Shown: positions 1 to 7,211 of the stretch, piece by piece
Numbering within the stretch: the stretch's first letter is position 1
How the letters are laid out: each line of letters starts with the position of its first letter
NCBI RefSeq assembly: GCF_020782235.1
Contig: NZ_JAJGNO010000006.1
Span: 62,001 to 126,000, forward strand
Length of the DNA stretch: 64,000 nt
Source of the DNA: Sphingobium naphthae
GTDB taxonomy: Bacteria > Pseudomonadota > Alphaproteobacteria > Sphingomonadales > Sphingomonadaceae
Direction: 5' to 3'
Made by a program: the position numbers and the translations under genes
Notes under the pieces: generated by a model
What the model saw: the letters and a program-made list of their open reading frames with translations, nothing else
Databases searched by the model: none
What the model was told of the DNA's origin: nothing

Positions 1-1
1 C

Positions 2-190
2 GCGCGCTATGCCTGGCCGCTGAGGCAGTTCGGTCGCGCCTCGCTGGTCATCATGTATCTGCATGGCGCGCTCATTCATTATTGCGGTCCCTCCCTGTCC
101 AAGGCTTGGCTTTTCCTTCTCGCCCTCCTCCTGCCCTTTCTTGCCTGGCACCTGCTGCGGCTGACGCCGCTGCGGCGCGTCTTCCTCTAG
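2..190 (+). CDS. Acyltransferase-3-like membrane protein, C-terminal fragment
   Basis: The window opens inside this gene, so only the last 62 residues are visible. They read as a GRASLVIMYLHGALIHY stretch, a hydrophobic helix (about 16 leucine, phenylalanine and alanine-rich residues) and a short basic C-terminal tail. The pattern of a Gly-Arg-Ala-Ser loop followed by a final membrane segment resembles the C-terminus of acyltransferase-3 (OafA/fucose acetylase type) integral membrane proteins, which O-acylate sugars at the inner membrane. The gene converges on the sigma factor gene, with its stop two bases from that gene's stop. Family assignment rests on a short fragment and is tentative; another polytopic membrane protein is possible. 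Confidence 0.5.
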   Translation, partial: ARYAWPLRQFGRASLVIMYLHGALIHYCGPSLSKAWLFLLALLLPFLAWHLLRLTPLRRVFL

Positions 191-192
191 CG

Positions 193-1056
193 TCAGTGGA
201 GATGGCGCAGCTTGTCGGGGTTGCGCATCACGTAGATGGCGCTGATCCGCTCATCCTCGATCGCGAGCGCGGTGGTCTGGATCTCGCCATCGGCCTCGCG
301 CGTGACGAAGCCGGGCAGGCCGTTGATCCGGCAGGTGCGCAGCAGGGTCGACCCATATTTGCCGAACAGCACGCCCAGCGCCTTGTGCACCTGCATCACC
401 TGCGCATGGCCGAGCGCGGGGCGAACCGCCGCAGGGCGCTTGCCGCCGCCGTCGCTGTGCAGGCTGACATCCTGCGCCAGCATCGCGCCGAGCGCGCGCA
501 TGTCGCCGCTGCGCGAGGCGGCGAAGAAGGCGCTGGCGATCTCCAGCCCGCGCGCTTGCTCCATGCGGTAGCGGGGCCGTGCGTCGCGGACATGGCCGCG
601 CGCCCGGGCGGCGAGCTGCCGGCAGGCCACGGCGTCGCGGCCGATGGTGGCGGCGACCTCCTCGAAGCCGAGGCCGAAGACGTCGTGCAGCAGGAAGGCG
701 GCGCGCTCCAGCGGCGACAGGCGCTCCAGCGCCAGCATCAGCGGCAGGGTGACGTCGTCGGGCTCCGCCTCCGCATCCTCGACCAGCGGCTCGGGCAGCC
801 AGGGGCCGACATAGGTTTCGCGCCGGACCCGCGCGGATTTGAGCTGGTCGAGGCACAGGCGCGTGACGATGCGGCGGAGAAAGGCTTCGGGTTCGCGCAC
901 CGCGGCGTGATCCGCGCCCATCCAGCGCAGAAAGGCGTCCTGCACCACATCCTCGGCATCGGCGACCGAGCCGAGCATGCGATAGGCGATGCGGACGAGG
1001 CGGGGACGCAGCGGGTCGAAGCGCGCCGCCGCGTCCATCTGCGTCCCCTGCGCCAT
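193..1056 (-). CDS. ECF41-type RNA polymerase sigma factor with SnoaL-like C-terminal extension
   Basis: A 287-residue extracytoplasmic-function sigma factor. Region 2 lies at about residues 12-75 (IAYRMLGSVADAEDVVQDAF) and region 4 at about 100-155 (LSPLERAAFLLHDVFG, helix-turn-helix). Residues 170-287 form the extra domain that marks the ECF41 group. Three ECF41 signature motifs are visible: WLPEP in the linker (86-90), DGGGK (202-206) and NPDKL near the end (279-283). In this family the extension modulates sigma activity in cis instead of a separate anti-sigma factor. The ATG overlaps the stop of the upstream AhpD-like gene (ATGA), so the two are translationally coupled. No anti-sigma gene is adjacent, as expected for the group. 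The signal sensed is unknown. Confidence 0.93.
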   Translation of the reverse strand: MAQGTQMDAAARFDPLRPRLVRIAYRMLGSVADAEDVVQDAFLRWMGADHAAVREPEAFLRRIVTRLCLDQLKSARVRRETYVGPWLPEPLVEDAEAEPDDVTLPLMLALERLSPLERAAFLLHDVFGLGFEEVAATIGRDAVACRQLAARARGHVRDARPRYRMEQARGLEIASAFFAASRSGDMRALGAMLAQDVSLHSDGGGKRPAAVRPALGHAQVMQVHKALGVLFGKYGSTLLRTCRINGLPGFVTREADGEIQTTALAIEDERISAIYVMRNPDKLRHLH

Positions 1057-1538
1057 CAGGCGGCGACCTTCGCCTGGGCGGCGTCGCGCGCCTTGGTCGC
1101 GGGCGTTTCGAGCCACAGGCCAAAGCCCACCGCCAGCCGGTTCCAGCCATTGATGATGTTGATCGCCAGGGTCAGTTGCACCTGTTCCTCCTCGCTGAAC
1201 TCCCATTGGAGCGCCTGGCGGGCGGTATCCAGCTCCAGTCCTTCGGACAGGCGAGTCAACGCTTCGGTCCAGCCCAGCGCGGCGCGCTCCCGATCGGTAT
1301 AGCAGGGCGCATCGCGCCAGGCCGAGAGGAGATAGAGACGCTGTTCGCTTTCGCCCTGCGCGCGGGCGTCGGCGCTGTGCATGTTGATGCAATTGGCGCA
1401 CTGGTTGATCTGCGACGCGCGGATCTTGACCAGTTCCATGAGCGCGGGCTCCAGCGCTTCGGCGATCGCGGTGCTGGCGGCGTACCACGCCTTGATCTCC
1501 CGGGGCGCGGCAGTGAAGGGGTCGAGCTTGGCAGTCAT
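1056..1538 (-). CDS. AhpD-like/carboxymuconolactone decarboxylase family protein
   Basis: A 160-residue alpha-helical protein of the CMD/AhpD superfamily. The AhpD-type redox signature is complete: Glu35, then Cys47-Ala-Asn-Cys50 and His54, the proton-relay and thiol pair used for peroxide or disulfide chemistry. ECF41 sigma genes are typically linked to carboxymuconolactone decarboxylase, oxidoreductase or epimerase genes, and this pair fits that rule. The start at 1538 is chosen because AAAGGA sits about eight bases upstream and an ECF41-type promoter lies at a suitable distance; the open frame runs further upstream through the promoter, which is not coding. The physiological substrate is not known; a role in oxidative or envelope stress is inference. 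Confidence 0.92.
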   Translation of the reverse strand: MTAKLDPFTAAPREIKAWYAASTAIAEALEPALMELVKIRASQINQCANCINMHSADARAQGESEQRLYLLSAWRDAPCYTDRERAALGWTEALTRLSEGLELDTARQALQWEFSEEEQVQLTLAINIINGWNRLAVGFGLWLETPATKARDAAQAKVAA

Positions 1539-1571
1539 GATGCAGTCCTTTCGCTTGAGGTCTGCAGCCAT

Positions 1572-1598
1572 GACGAGATGGTGGCGCGGGACGTGACA
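1572..1598 (-). promoter_or_regulatory. Candidate ECF41-dependent promoter
   Basis: On the minus strand the sequence TGTCACG, then 16 bases, then CGTC is found 34-60 bases before the AhpD-like start codon. The published ECF41 consensus is a TGTCACA -35 box and a CGTC -10 box with about 16 bases between. The single difference is the last base of the -35 box. Position and spacing predict a short leader ending at the AAAGGA ribosome site, and imply that the sigma factor autoregulates its own bicistronic operon. Confidence 0.75.
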
Positions 1599-1599
1599 T

Positions 1600-1964
1600 G
1601 CGCCAGCGATTTTTTCGCGCCCGCGACGCGCCGCCAGGGTCACAGGGCGAAGTTCACACGATATCGCGTTTCCGGGCCGGAAGCGACCCGAAGGCGACCT
1701 ATAGGCGACCGCAACGCGACAGCGACGCGCCCCATCAGCGACACCCACGCGCCGATCGCGCGACGCGCATGCGCCGGCGTGGACGGGGGTGCGAGCGGAG
1801 GGGAGCGGGCTCATCGACCAGGGTAGATCAGATGATATCCTATTTGGGAAGGGGGTGCGGGGGTGGCGCGCGGGGAACCAGCGGGGGCTGATAGGGGTGG
1901 AAAGCGGACTGGCGGCTTTTGGGCCCAGTCGATTGATCACAGCCGCCAAATCACAGTCAAAATT
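1600..1964. other. Non-coding gap between ECF41 operon and AT-rich patch
   Basis: No supportable gene was found in this 365-base stretch. The left half is GC-rich and compatible with upstream promoter DNA for the ECF41 operon. From about 1950 the composition becomes visibly AT-richer and enters the coding region of the following lipoprotein gene. Open frames on both strands here have no recognisable domain and atypical residue composition. Confidence 0.5.
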
Positions 1965-2333
1965 TCATCGCCTCTTTGGATATATAGTCAGAGACGGAAC
2001 CGCTTTAAGCCTGCCGACAAGGCACGATCTCGCAGCGTCATCTGCCGTCTCTTCGAAACGAAAACCGATATAACTGAATTGAGGTGGACGCGGTATGTGG
2101 TGATAAACAAAAACGCTTATACCCGCCTTGCAAATTTCAGAGGCATTTTTTGTCTCGGTTTCAGTTTCCCTTGGTAGCCAGTATGTGCCTGTTTCCGGCA
2201 CATCCCAATCAACGCTGTAACCAGCAGGTCCAATGATGCCGCGCCCCGAAACTTGATGCTGCACTGAGGATGTTACACATCCCGCCAGCAGGCCCAAAAT
2301 CACAAATGACGCTAGTCGAGCTGTTGAATGCAT
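1965..2333 (-). CDS. Small lipoprotein of unknown function
   Basis: Predicted 122-residue secreted lipoprotein. A short basic N-terminus and hydrophobic helix lead to a clear lipobox LLAGC with the lipid-bearing cysteine at residue 19, so the mature protein should be anchored in a membrane facing the periplasm. The start at 2333 is favoured because TTGGAG precedes it and because it gives a normal signal peptide; the longer frame upstream runs through REP-like repeat DNA. The mature part holds a GRGIIGPAGYSVDWDVPETG segment and two cysteines, but no family was recognised. Base composition is clearly lower in GC than the flanking genes, suggesting recent acquisition or relaxed selection. Confidence 0.65.
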   Translation of the reverse strand: MHSTARLASFVILGLLAGCVTSSVQHQVSGRGIIGPAGYSVDWDVPETGTYWLPRETETETKNASEICKAGISVFVYHHIPRPPQFSYIGFRFEETADDAARSCLVGRLKAVPSLTIYPKRR

Positions 2334-2519
2334 CCGAGCAACTCCAAGGGAATATCTTTTTGTAGTTCGTTCCCGAATGTCTGCAATTGATGATGCCATC
2401 ATAGGCATTAAACGGCGATAAATGGTCGACACCTGAACATTTATAAGTTCTGCGCAGACCAGGCGGGAAGTTGGATTCTCGCTTTCGCGGGAATGACGGT
2501 GGGTGGTGGTTTTCAGCCA

Positions 2520-2538
2520 CCTCCCCTGCCAGGGGAGG
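2520..2538. repeat. Short palindrome (REP-like)
   Basis: CCTCCCCT and AGGGGAGG form a perfect 8-base-pair stem around a three-base loop. This motif next to a CGGGAATGACGG segment is common in intergenic regions of sphingomonads and xanthomonads. It does not end in a T-run on either side, so it is not a convincing terminator. Confidence 0.6.
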
Positions 2539-2634
2539 ATGACGCCGGCGGCGGCTGTTGGTGGTTCGCAGGCCACCCGAACCTATCCATGCCGCGCGTG
2601 CGGTTTCGGAGGTCCGGTTTCGACCATCCTTCAC

Positions 2635-2716
2635 CGTCATCCCGGCCTTGAGCCGGGATCCCGCTTCTTCATTTGAGCGAAGAAAAGCGGGATGCCGGGT
2701 CAAGCCCGGCATGACG
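2635..2716. repeat. REP-like inverted repeat, 32-base arms
   Basis: Left arm 2635-2666 begins CGTCATCCCGGCCTTGAGCC, and right arm 2685-2716 is its near-perfect reverse complement, ending CCCGGCATGACG. The two arms are separated by an 18-base loop. Only a few positions differ between the arms. The CGTCATnCC ... GGnATGACG ends are the hallmark of dispersed REP-like palindromes that end up in intergenic DNA. Confidence 0.8.
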
Positions 2717-2759
2717 ACTGTAGGAATGGCAGAAAGCGACCAGAAATTGCCGTTGGAAA

Positions 2760-2981
2760 ATGCTAAAGGACTTCTCAATTGCGGACATTCGAGCCTATGG
2801 ATCGGTGATGATTTGGGCAGGAATAATGCTGGGCGCTGCTGTGCTTTGGGGCGGGATATTTAGCTTCGCCTATTGGAGGAGAAGGTTTGGAGGCAGCATT
2901 CGGTCTTATGCGCGTGCTGCATTCTTAACATGGTTCGGGACCGTAGGCATTTTGCTCGTCATGTCGATCTTCGAACGATAG
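2760..2981 (+). CDS. Small two-helix membrane protein, unknown
   Basis: A 73-residue frame with two hydrophobic helices (about residues 14-38 and 52-70) separated by a basic loop WRRRFGGSIRS. This arrangement is a plausible inner-membrane hairpin protein with the basic loop in the cytoplasm. The ribosome site is weak (GTTGGA close to the ATG), and no family was recognised. It lies in an AT-richer patch directly after a REP hairpin. It could be a decayed or very fast-evolving gene; the well-formed membrane helices are the main reason to keep it. Confidence 0.45.
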   Translation: MLKDFSIADIRAYGSVMIWAGIMLGAAVLWGGIFSFAYWRRRFGGSIRSYARAAFLTWFGTVGILLVMSIFER

Positions 2982-3057
2982 GCTGCCTATCTGCAAACGA
3001 CCATTTGCGGTCGTTCCAGCTTTGGTCTTATTATCTTCGCCGGATATGGAGGCAATG

Positions 3058-3243
3058 ATGTTGGGGATTACCAAACCCGAGCGATGGCTGCTGGTGCTAT
3101 CCTATATCGGCCTGCTTGTGAGCCTTGGATTTCAGCGGCTTGAAGGCGGGTTTACGGGGAATTGGAGCCTTGTTCTGCTGAGTTTCGGGATATTCAACCT
3201 CGCATTCATGTGGGATGGCGTTGTCCGCTTCGCGAAAAAATAG
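3058..3243 (+). CDS. Small two-helix membrane protein, unknown
   Basis: A 61-residue predicted membrane protein with two hydrophobic helices (about residues 9-26 and 34-50) and a lysine-rich C-terminus. Two ATG codons occur in a row; the second (3058) is preferred because the GGAGG motif at 3048-3052 is five bases before it but only two before the first. No family was recognised. It follows the other small membrane gene on the same strand by 76 bases and shares its lower GC content, so the two may have been acquired together. Confidence 0.5.
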   Translation: MLGITKPERWLLVLSYIGLLVSLGFQRLEGGFTGNWSLVLLSFGIFNLAFMWDGVVRFAKK

Positions 3244-3308
3244 CAACCGGTCTTCTATCCACCCGTTCGACAATGCAGCCGATGCCGTCCAGGCCGACAC
3301 CCCCAGCC

Positions 3309-3731
3309 TCAGCGCAGCGCGCCTTTTGTTACCATGGAGCGGGCGTAGAGTAGCTGGACGATGGCGACCAGGATGATGAAGGCGGGGAAGCCGGCGGCGA
3401 CCATCAGGCCTTTTTGCGCGATGAGGTCGGTCATGCCCAGCGTGTAGCCGAACTGCACCAGCACCGCGATCAGCGAGACGAGGAACAGCGTGGCGGCGAG
3501 CGCCCGGCGCATCAGCAGCAGGATCGCGCCCAGCACGCCCGCGCCGACCGCGATCCCGTAGACGATCCATAGCCAGAGCGGCATGGCGGCGAAGGCGCGG
3601 GCGGTGGCGGGATCGGTGCGGGCGAGTTGATCGAGGTCCATCCCATATTGCATGGCGAAGGCCATCACCCCCATCATGTTCCAGAGCAACAGGATGATGC
3701 CGATGATGGTCAGGGAACGGGACGTGGCCAT
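3309..3731 (-). CDS. Four-helix integral membrane protein
   Basis: A 140-residue protein composed of four hydrophobic helices (about residues 8-28, 50-72, 77-98 and 108-130) joined by short loops. The second loop region carries a conserved-looking MDLDQLARTDPATARAFAAM segment between helices one and two. Homologues in sphingomonads are usually annotated as hypothetical or loosely as sugar transporter; I see no transport motif and assign no function. The start at 3731 places the first helix right after a short polar N-terminus, with a GAGGGGG motif upstream. It is divergent from the peroxiredoxin gene, with about 109 bases between starts. Confidence 0.75.
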   Translation of the reverse strand: MATSRSLTIIGIILLLWNMMGVMAFAMQYGMDLDQLARTDPATARAFAAMPLWLWIVYGIAVGAGVLGAILLLMRRALAATLFLVSLIAVLVQFGYTLGMTDLIAQKGLMVAAGFPAFIILVAIVQLLYARSMVTKGALR

Positions 3732-3840
3732 GATGCGTGTTACCCCCTCTTGACCGGCATCGATTGCCGCCGGTTCATTGCCGATCCTATACTCAAATGC
3801 GCCCGCGCGATAGCGGCGGGTCTGCCAGGAGACTATGCTT

Positions 3841-4380
3841 ATGCTGGGACGATCCATCCCCGACGTGACGCTCAAGACCCGGGTCCGCGACGACAGCGTC
3901 GAAGGGCCCAACCCCTTTCGCTGGCAGGATGTGCGCACCGCCGACCTGTTCGCGGGCAAGCGCGCGGTGGTGTTTTCGCTGCCCGGCGCCTTCACGCCGA
4001 CCTGCTCGACCGAACAATGCCCCGCCTTCGAACGATCGAGCGAGGCGCTGAAGGCGGCGGGCGCGGACGACGTCTATTGCGTGTCGGTCAACGACGCGTT
4101 CGTCATGTACCAGTGGGGCAAGCATCTGGGGATCCGGTCGGTCAAGCTGCTACCCGACGGATCGGGCGACTTCACGCGGCGCATGGGCATGCTGGTGAAG
4201 AAGGATCATCTGGGCTTTGGCGAGCGCAGCTGGCGCTATGCGATGGTGGTGGACGACGGCCGGATCGTCGCCTGGTTCGAGGAGCCCGGGATCAACGATG
4301 CGGGCGAGGATGACGACCCCTATGGCGAGACCAGCCCGGAACCGGTGCTCGACTGGCTGAAGGACAATCCGCGCGAATGA
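3841..4380 (+). CDS. Peroxiredoxin, Prx5/AhpE-like thioredoxin fold
   Basis: A 179-residue thiol peroxidase of the Prx5 (type II, glutaredoxin-linked) group. The peroxidatic cysteine is Cys55 in PGAFTPTCS, with Thr52 and the distal arginine in the SWRY segment completing the usual site; a second cysteine, Cys60 (EQC), follows five residues later. It reduces hydrogen peroxide and alkyl peroxides in the cytoplasm, using glutathione/glutaredoxin or thioredoxin. The start at 3841 is preferred to the ATG six bases earlier because AGGAG (3827-3831) is nine bases before it and only three before the other. The C-terminal extension is acidic. Its stop overlaps the next gene's ATG, indicating an operon. 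Confidence 0.92.
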   Translation: MLGRSIPDVTLKTRVRDDSVEGPNPFRWQDVRTADLFAGKRAVVFSLPGAFTPTCSTEQCPAFERSSEALKAAGADDVYCVSVNDAFVMYQWGKHLGIRSVKLLPDGSGDFTRRMGMLVKKDHLGFGERSWRYAMVVDDGRIVAWFEEPGINDAGEDDDPYGETSPEPVLDWLKDNPRE

Positions 4381-4895
4381 GCGCCGCCGCCGCGCCGGCG
4401 CCGATCATCGTCACGGCGCTGATGGGGGGGGCGGACTTCGCCTGGGCCGACGGGCTGCGCCGCGCGCATTTCCCGCCGGAGCGCAACTGGCTGCCGGCGC
4501 ATATCACCTTGTTCCACCATCTGCCGCCATCGCTGCTGGACGAGGTGGCGGCGCGGCTGAAGCGGCTGTGCGCCGGGCCGCCGCCGCCCGCGCGCCTGGC
4601 CGAAGTGATGCTGCTGGGGCGGGGGGTGGCGCTGCGCGTCGAAAGCCCGGCGCTGATGGCGCTGCGCGAGGAACTGGCGGACGCCTTTGCGGGCCTGCTG
4701 ACGCCGCAGGACCAGGCCCGCCCGCGGCTGCACATCACCGTCCAGAACAAGGTCGCGCCCGACGCGGCGAAAGCGCTGGCGCTGGCGCTGCGCCGCGACT
4801 TTCGCCCGCGCCCCCTGGCCATCGCGGGCCTCGCCGCCTGGCATTATCGCGGCGGACCGTGGGAGCCGGCGATGACGGCGATGTTCCGGGGGTAG
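4377..4895 (+). CDS. 2'-5' RNA ligase/2H phosphoesterase family protein
   Basis: A 172-residue member of the 2H phosphoesterase superfamily (LigT/ThpR-like). Both catalytic HxTx motifs are visible: HITLFHHLP at about residues 41-44 and HITVQNKV at about 118-121. Such enzymes hydrolyse or form 2',3'-cyclic or 2'-5' phosphodiester bonds in RNA or small nucleotides; the true substrate in bacteria is often unknown. The protein begins with an alanine/proline-rich lead before the fold. Its ATG overlaps the peroxiredoxin stop, so the two are co-transcribed, and it converges with the ferredoxin reductase gene 16 bases away. Confidence 0.85.
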   Translation: MSAAAAPAPIIVTALMGGADFAWADGLRRAHFPPERNWLPAHITLFHHLPPSLLDEVAARLKRLCAGPPPPARLAEVMLLGRGVALRVESPALMALREELADAFAGLLTPQDQARPRLHITVQNKVAPDAAKALALALRRDFRPRPLAIAGLAAWHYRGGPWEPAMTAMFRG

Positions 4896-4911
4896 CGCCC
4901 GCGTCGCCGCG

Positions 4912-6138
4912 TCAGGCCAGCCCCACTTCCTTCAGCGGCACGCTGGCATCGGCGAGCTGCGCCCCATCGAGCGTCGCGCCGGACAGAACATGGGCGCGGC
5001 CCTGGACATAATCCTTGACCGCATTGACGCAGTCGAGCGCGATCACCTTGCCGCCCTTCAGATACACGACCGAAAAGCTGCGGCTGGCCGGATCGCCGCG
5101 CAGCACCGTCTGGTCGAAGCCGGTCGACAGGCCGACCGTCTGGAGCTTGAGATCATATTGGTTCGACCAGAACCAGGGCACGGCGTCATAGGGCGCTTCC
5201 TTGCCCATGATGTGGGCGACGGCGGTCTTGGCCTGGTGATTGGCGTTCTGAACCGATTCAAGCCGCATCGTCGCGCCGCCGGCGAAGCGGTTGGCGTGGG
5301 CGGCGCAATCGCCCACGGCATAGATGTCGGGCAGGGACGTGCGGCAATATTCGTCGACGTCGACGCCATTGCCGCCGACCGCGCCCGCCGCGATCAGCGG
5401 GCCGGTTTCGGGCACGATGCCGATGCCCACGATGACCATGTCGGTCGCGATGCGATCGCCATCCGCCATCAGCACCGCGGTCGCCTTGCCATCCTGCACT
5501 TCGATACAGTCCATCTTGGCGTTGGTGCGCAGGTCGACGCCATGGGCGCGATGCTCCGCCTCGTAGAAGCGGGACAGTTCCTCGCCCGCGACGCGCGCCA
5601 GCACCCGGTCGAGCGCTTCGAGCAGCACCACCTGCTTGCCGAACTTGGTGAGGACCGCGGCGGCCTCCAGCCCGATATAGCCGCCGCCCACGATGGTGAC
5701 ATGGCTGATGCTGTCCAGCTTCGCCATCATCGCGTCGACATCGGCGCGGCGGCGCACGGCGTGGACATTGCCGGCGTCGGCGCCGTTGCAGGTGAGCATG
5801 CGCGGCGCGCCGCCGGTGCACCAGATCAGCTTGTCATAGCCGATTTCCGTGTCGCCCACGGTCACGAACTTGCCGGACGGATCGACGCTCTTGACGCGCT
5901 TGCCCAGCAGCAGGTCGACGTTGCGCTCCGCCCAGAAGGCGGCGGGGCGGATCAGGATGCGCTCGAAGCTCTTGTCGCCGGCGAAATATTCCTTCGACAG
6001 GGGCGGGCGTTCATAGGGCGGGTCCTTTTCGTCGCCGATCATGCCGACCGAACCTTCAAAGCCCAGCTGGCGCAGCGTGATTGCCGCCTGCGCCCCGGCA
6101 TGGCCCGCGCCCACGATCAGAACGTCATAATAGCTCAT
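4912..6138 (-). CDS. FAD-dependent ferredoxin reductase (rhodocoxin/putidaredoxin reductase type)
   Basis: A 408-residue flavoprotein of the pyridine-nucleotide-disulfide reductase fold. The FAD-binding GAGHAG is at residues 10-15, the NAD-binding GGGYIG near 153-158, and the second FAD motif [10 protein letters not shown] near 275. The [12 protein letters not shown] segment and the [12 protein letters not shown] motif in the C-terminal domain are characteristic of reductases that pass electrons from NADH to [2Fe-2S] ferredoxins serving P450 or Rieske oxygenases. No ferredoxin or oxygenase gene is adjacent, so the partner must be elsewhere. AGAGGA precedes the start. Confidence in the family is high; the specific partner is unknown. 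Confidence 0.93.
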   Translation of the reverse strand: MSYYDVLIVGAGHAGAQAAITLRQLGFEGSVGMIGDEKDPPYERPPLSKEYFAGDKSFERILIRPAAFWAERNVDLLLGKRVKSVDPSGKFVTVGDTEIGYDKLIWCTGGAPRMLTCNGADAGNVHAVRRRADVDAMMAKLDSISHVTIVGGGYIGLEAAAVLTKFGKQVVLLEALDRVLARVAGEELSRFYEAEHRAHGVDLRTNAKMDCIEVQDGKATAVLMADGDRIATDMVIVGIGIVPETGPLIAAGAVGGNGVDVDEYCRTSLPDIYAVGDCAAHANRFAGGATMRLESVQNANHQAKTAVAHIMGKEAPYDAVPWFWSNQYDLKLQTVGLSTGFDQTVLRGDPASRSFSVVYLKGGKVIALDCVNAVKDYVQGRAHVLSGATLDGAQLADASVPLKEVGLA

Positions 6139-6324
6139 TCGCCTGTCATCCTCTGTACCCGGTCAGGCTGGCTGATCGCGCGAATTGCGACGCCATGCAA
6201 GCACCCTGTCCCGACATCGCCCGAGCGACTGAAACAAACGGGACATCTGGTTGCAAAATCCGGTCGCCACAGCCGCTGACAGGCGGGGGCGCCTGACATA
6301 AACCCTTATTCGAAAGGCCAAAAC

Positions 6325-6636
6325 ATGATGTCTCGTTCGCTCCTCCCGATCGCGGTCGCGGCTCTGGTCGGGGGGGCCGCCACGCCGGCCGCCGCCACGC
6401 CAGCCGCCGCCGCTCCGCAGCAGAACCATGACAGCTACAGCCACAGCCGCGCGCAGACGCAGGCGCAGCCCAAGGCGCCGGTCAAGGTCGCGGCCAAGTC
6501 GAAGACGCCGGTCAAGTCCAGCGCCAGCAAGGGCCTGACCCGGCACCAGGCCGCCTGCCGCGCCCGCTATCGCAGCTACGACATCCGCAGCGACACCTAT
6601 AATACCGGCAAGCGCCGGCTGCGCTGCAAGCTGTGA
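6325..6636 (+). CDS. Secreted BA14K-like small protein
   Basis: A 103-residue exported protein. Residues 1-30 form a signal peptide ending in an alanine-rich cleavage region. Residues 30-70 are a lysine/proline/alanine-rich low-complexity linker with repeated APVKV and TPVKS units. The last 30 residues (HQAACRARYRSYDIRSDTYN followed by a terminal Arg-Cys) resemble the C-terminal BA14K motif, CxxRYRSYDxxSxTY...C, found in rhizobial and Brucella immunoreactive proteins. Function is unknown; a periplasmic or surface location is likely. Two ATG codons are adjacent; AAAGG lies seven bases before the first. A strong terminator follows the gene. Confidence 0.75.
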   Translation: MMSRSLLPIAVAALVGGAATPAAATPAAAAPQQNHDSYSHSRAQTQAQPKAPVKVAAKSKTPVKSSASKGLTRHQAACRARYRSYDIRSDTYNTGKRRLRCKL

Positions 6637-6667
6637 GCACGCGCTGACCCGGGGCTGCCCCGGCGGA

Positions 6668-6698
6668 ACGGCGTCGCGCCATGCGCGGCGCCGTTTTC
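6668..6698 (+). terminator. Rho-independent terminator after BA14K-like gene
   Basis: An 11-base-pair GC-rich stem (ACGGCGTCGCG with CGCGGCGCCGT, one G-U pair) with a five-base loop is followed by a short T-run. It begins 32 bases after the BA14K-like stop codon and points in the same direction. Confidence 0.7.
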
Positions 6699-6825
6699 CC
6701 GTTCCTGTCGCGGCGGTCTGGCGCGGGATCGCCCTGGCGACGCGCATGGTTGCGCGACCGGAGCTGCGCGCGAGCCGCAGCCGATGTCGCCATGGAGGCG
6801 GCGGGTGATGTCATCCTTGGGGAAA

Positions 6826-6902
6826 TGGTAGCGGAGGAGGGACTTGAACCCCCGACACGCGGATTATGATTCCGCTGCTCTAACCAGCTGAGCTACTCCG
6901 CC
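6826..6902 (-). tRNA. tRNA-Met (anticodon CAT), elongator type
   Basis: A complete 77-base cloverleaf on the minus strand including an encoded CCA end. Acceptor arm GGCGGAG pairs with CTCCGCT (terminal G-U), the D arm carries GCTCAGCTGGTTAGAGC, the anticodon stem GCGGA/TCCGC holds loop ATCATAA with anticodon CAT, and the T arm contains GGTTCAAGTC. The GGC start and paired first base exclude initiator tRNA-fMet, whose first pair is mismatched. The elongator Met identity is favoured over the lysidine-modified Ile-CAT species, but this cannot be proved from sequence alone. Confidence 0.9.
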
Positions 6903-7211
6903 CCAAAGGGCCTCGCCGGGCGGCTCGCCCTGCGGTGAGGCGGCGCTATACGCAGCGCTGGCGAGCGGGTCAACGGGGGGCGTGAAAATTTTGGCGCGGT
7001 GCGTCGAACGGCGCTGGAGCGGCACCTGGGCGGGCGGCCGCGCGGCGTTCCCGTCGCGGGCAGAAACGAACGGCGCAGGCTTTTCCTCCATCATGGTCAA
7101 GCCCATGGAAACCTTTTGCCCGCTCGCCACTTTTGCCTTGCATTCACCACGGCGCGGCGCACTACTATTGCAACGCACAACCGGCCGCCGGGCCGAGGGA
7201 GGATCGTTCAC
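6903..7211. other. Intergenic region between tRNA-Met and the ATP-grasp operon
   Basis: This 309-base gap must carry the promoter of the leftward tRNA and of the rightward ATP-grasp operon. No further gene or repeat is supported. A weak -35/-10-like pair (TTGCAT at 7138 and TACTAT at 7163) is present but with 19-base spacing, so it is not called as a promoter. Confidence 0.4.

Larger units (their letters stand above)
2334..2759. other. Intergenic region rich in REP-like palindromes
   Basis: This 426-base gap lies between the divergent lipoprotein and small membrane protein genes. It contains the left part of a REP-like CGGGAATGACGG element near 2488, the CCTCCCCT/AGGGGAGG hairpin at 2520-2538 and a large hairpin at 2635-2716. 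No credible gene is present; open frames here translate into the arginine/proline-rich repeats typical of REP DNA. Confidence 0.6.

Noticed and set aside
1539..1949. Upstream extension of the AhpD-like frame on the minus strand
   Set aside because: It would run through the ECF41-type promoter and has no matching domain; the internal start has a good ribosome site.
2460..2778. Arginine/proline-rich open frames in both directions
   Set aside because: They are translations of REP-like palindromes, a common false gene call in these genomes.
7138..7168. TTGCAT ... TACTAT as a promoter for the ATP-grasp operon
   Set aside because: The 19-base spacing is poor and the region is long; the match is not better than expected by chance.
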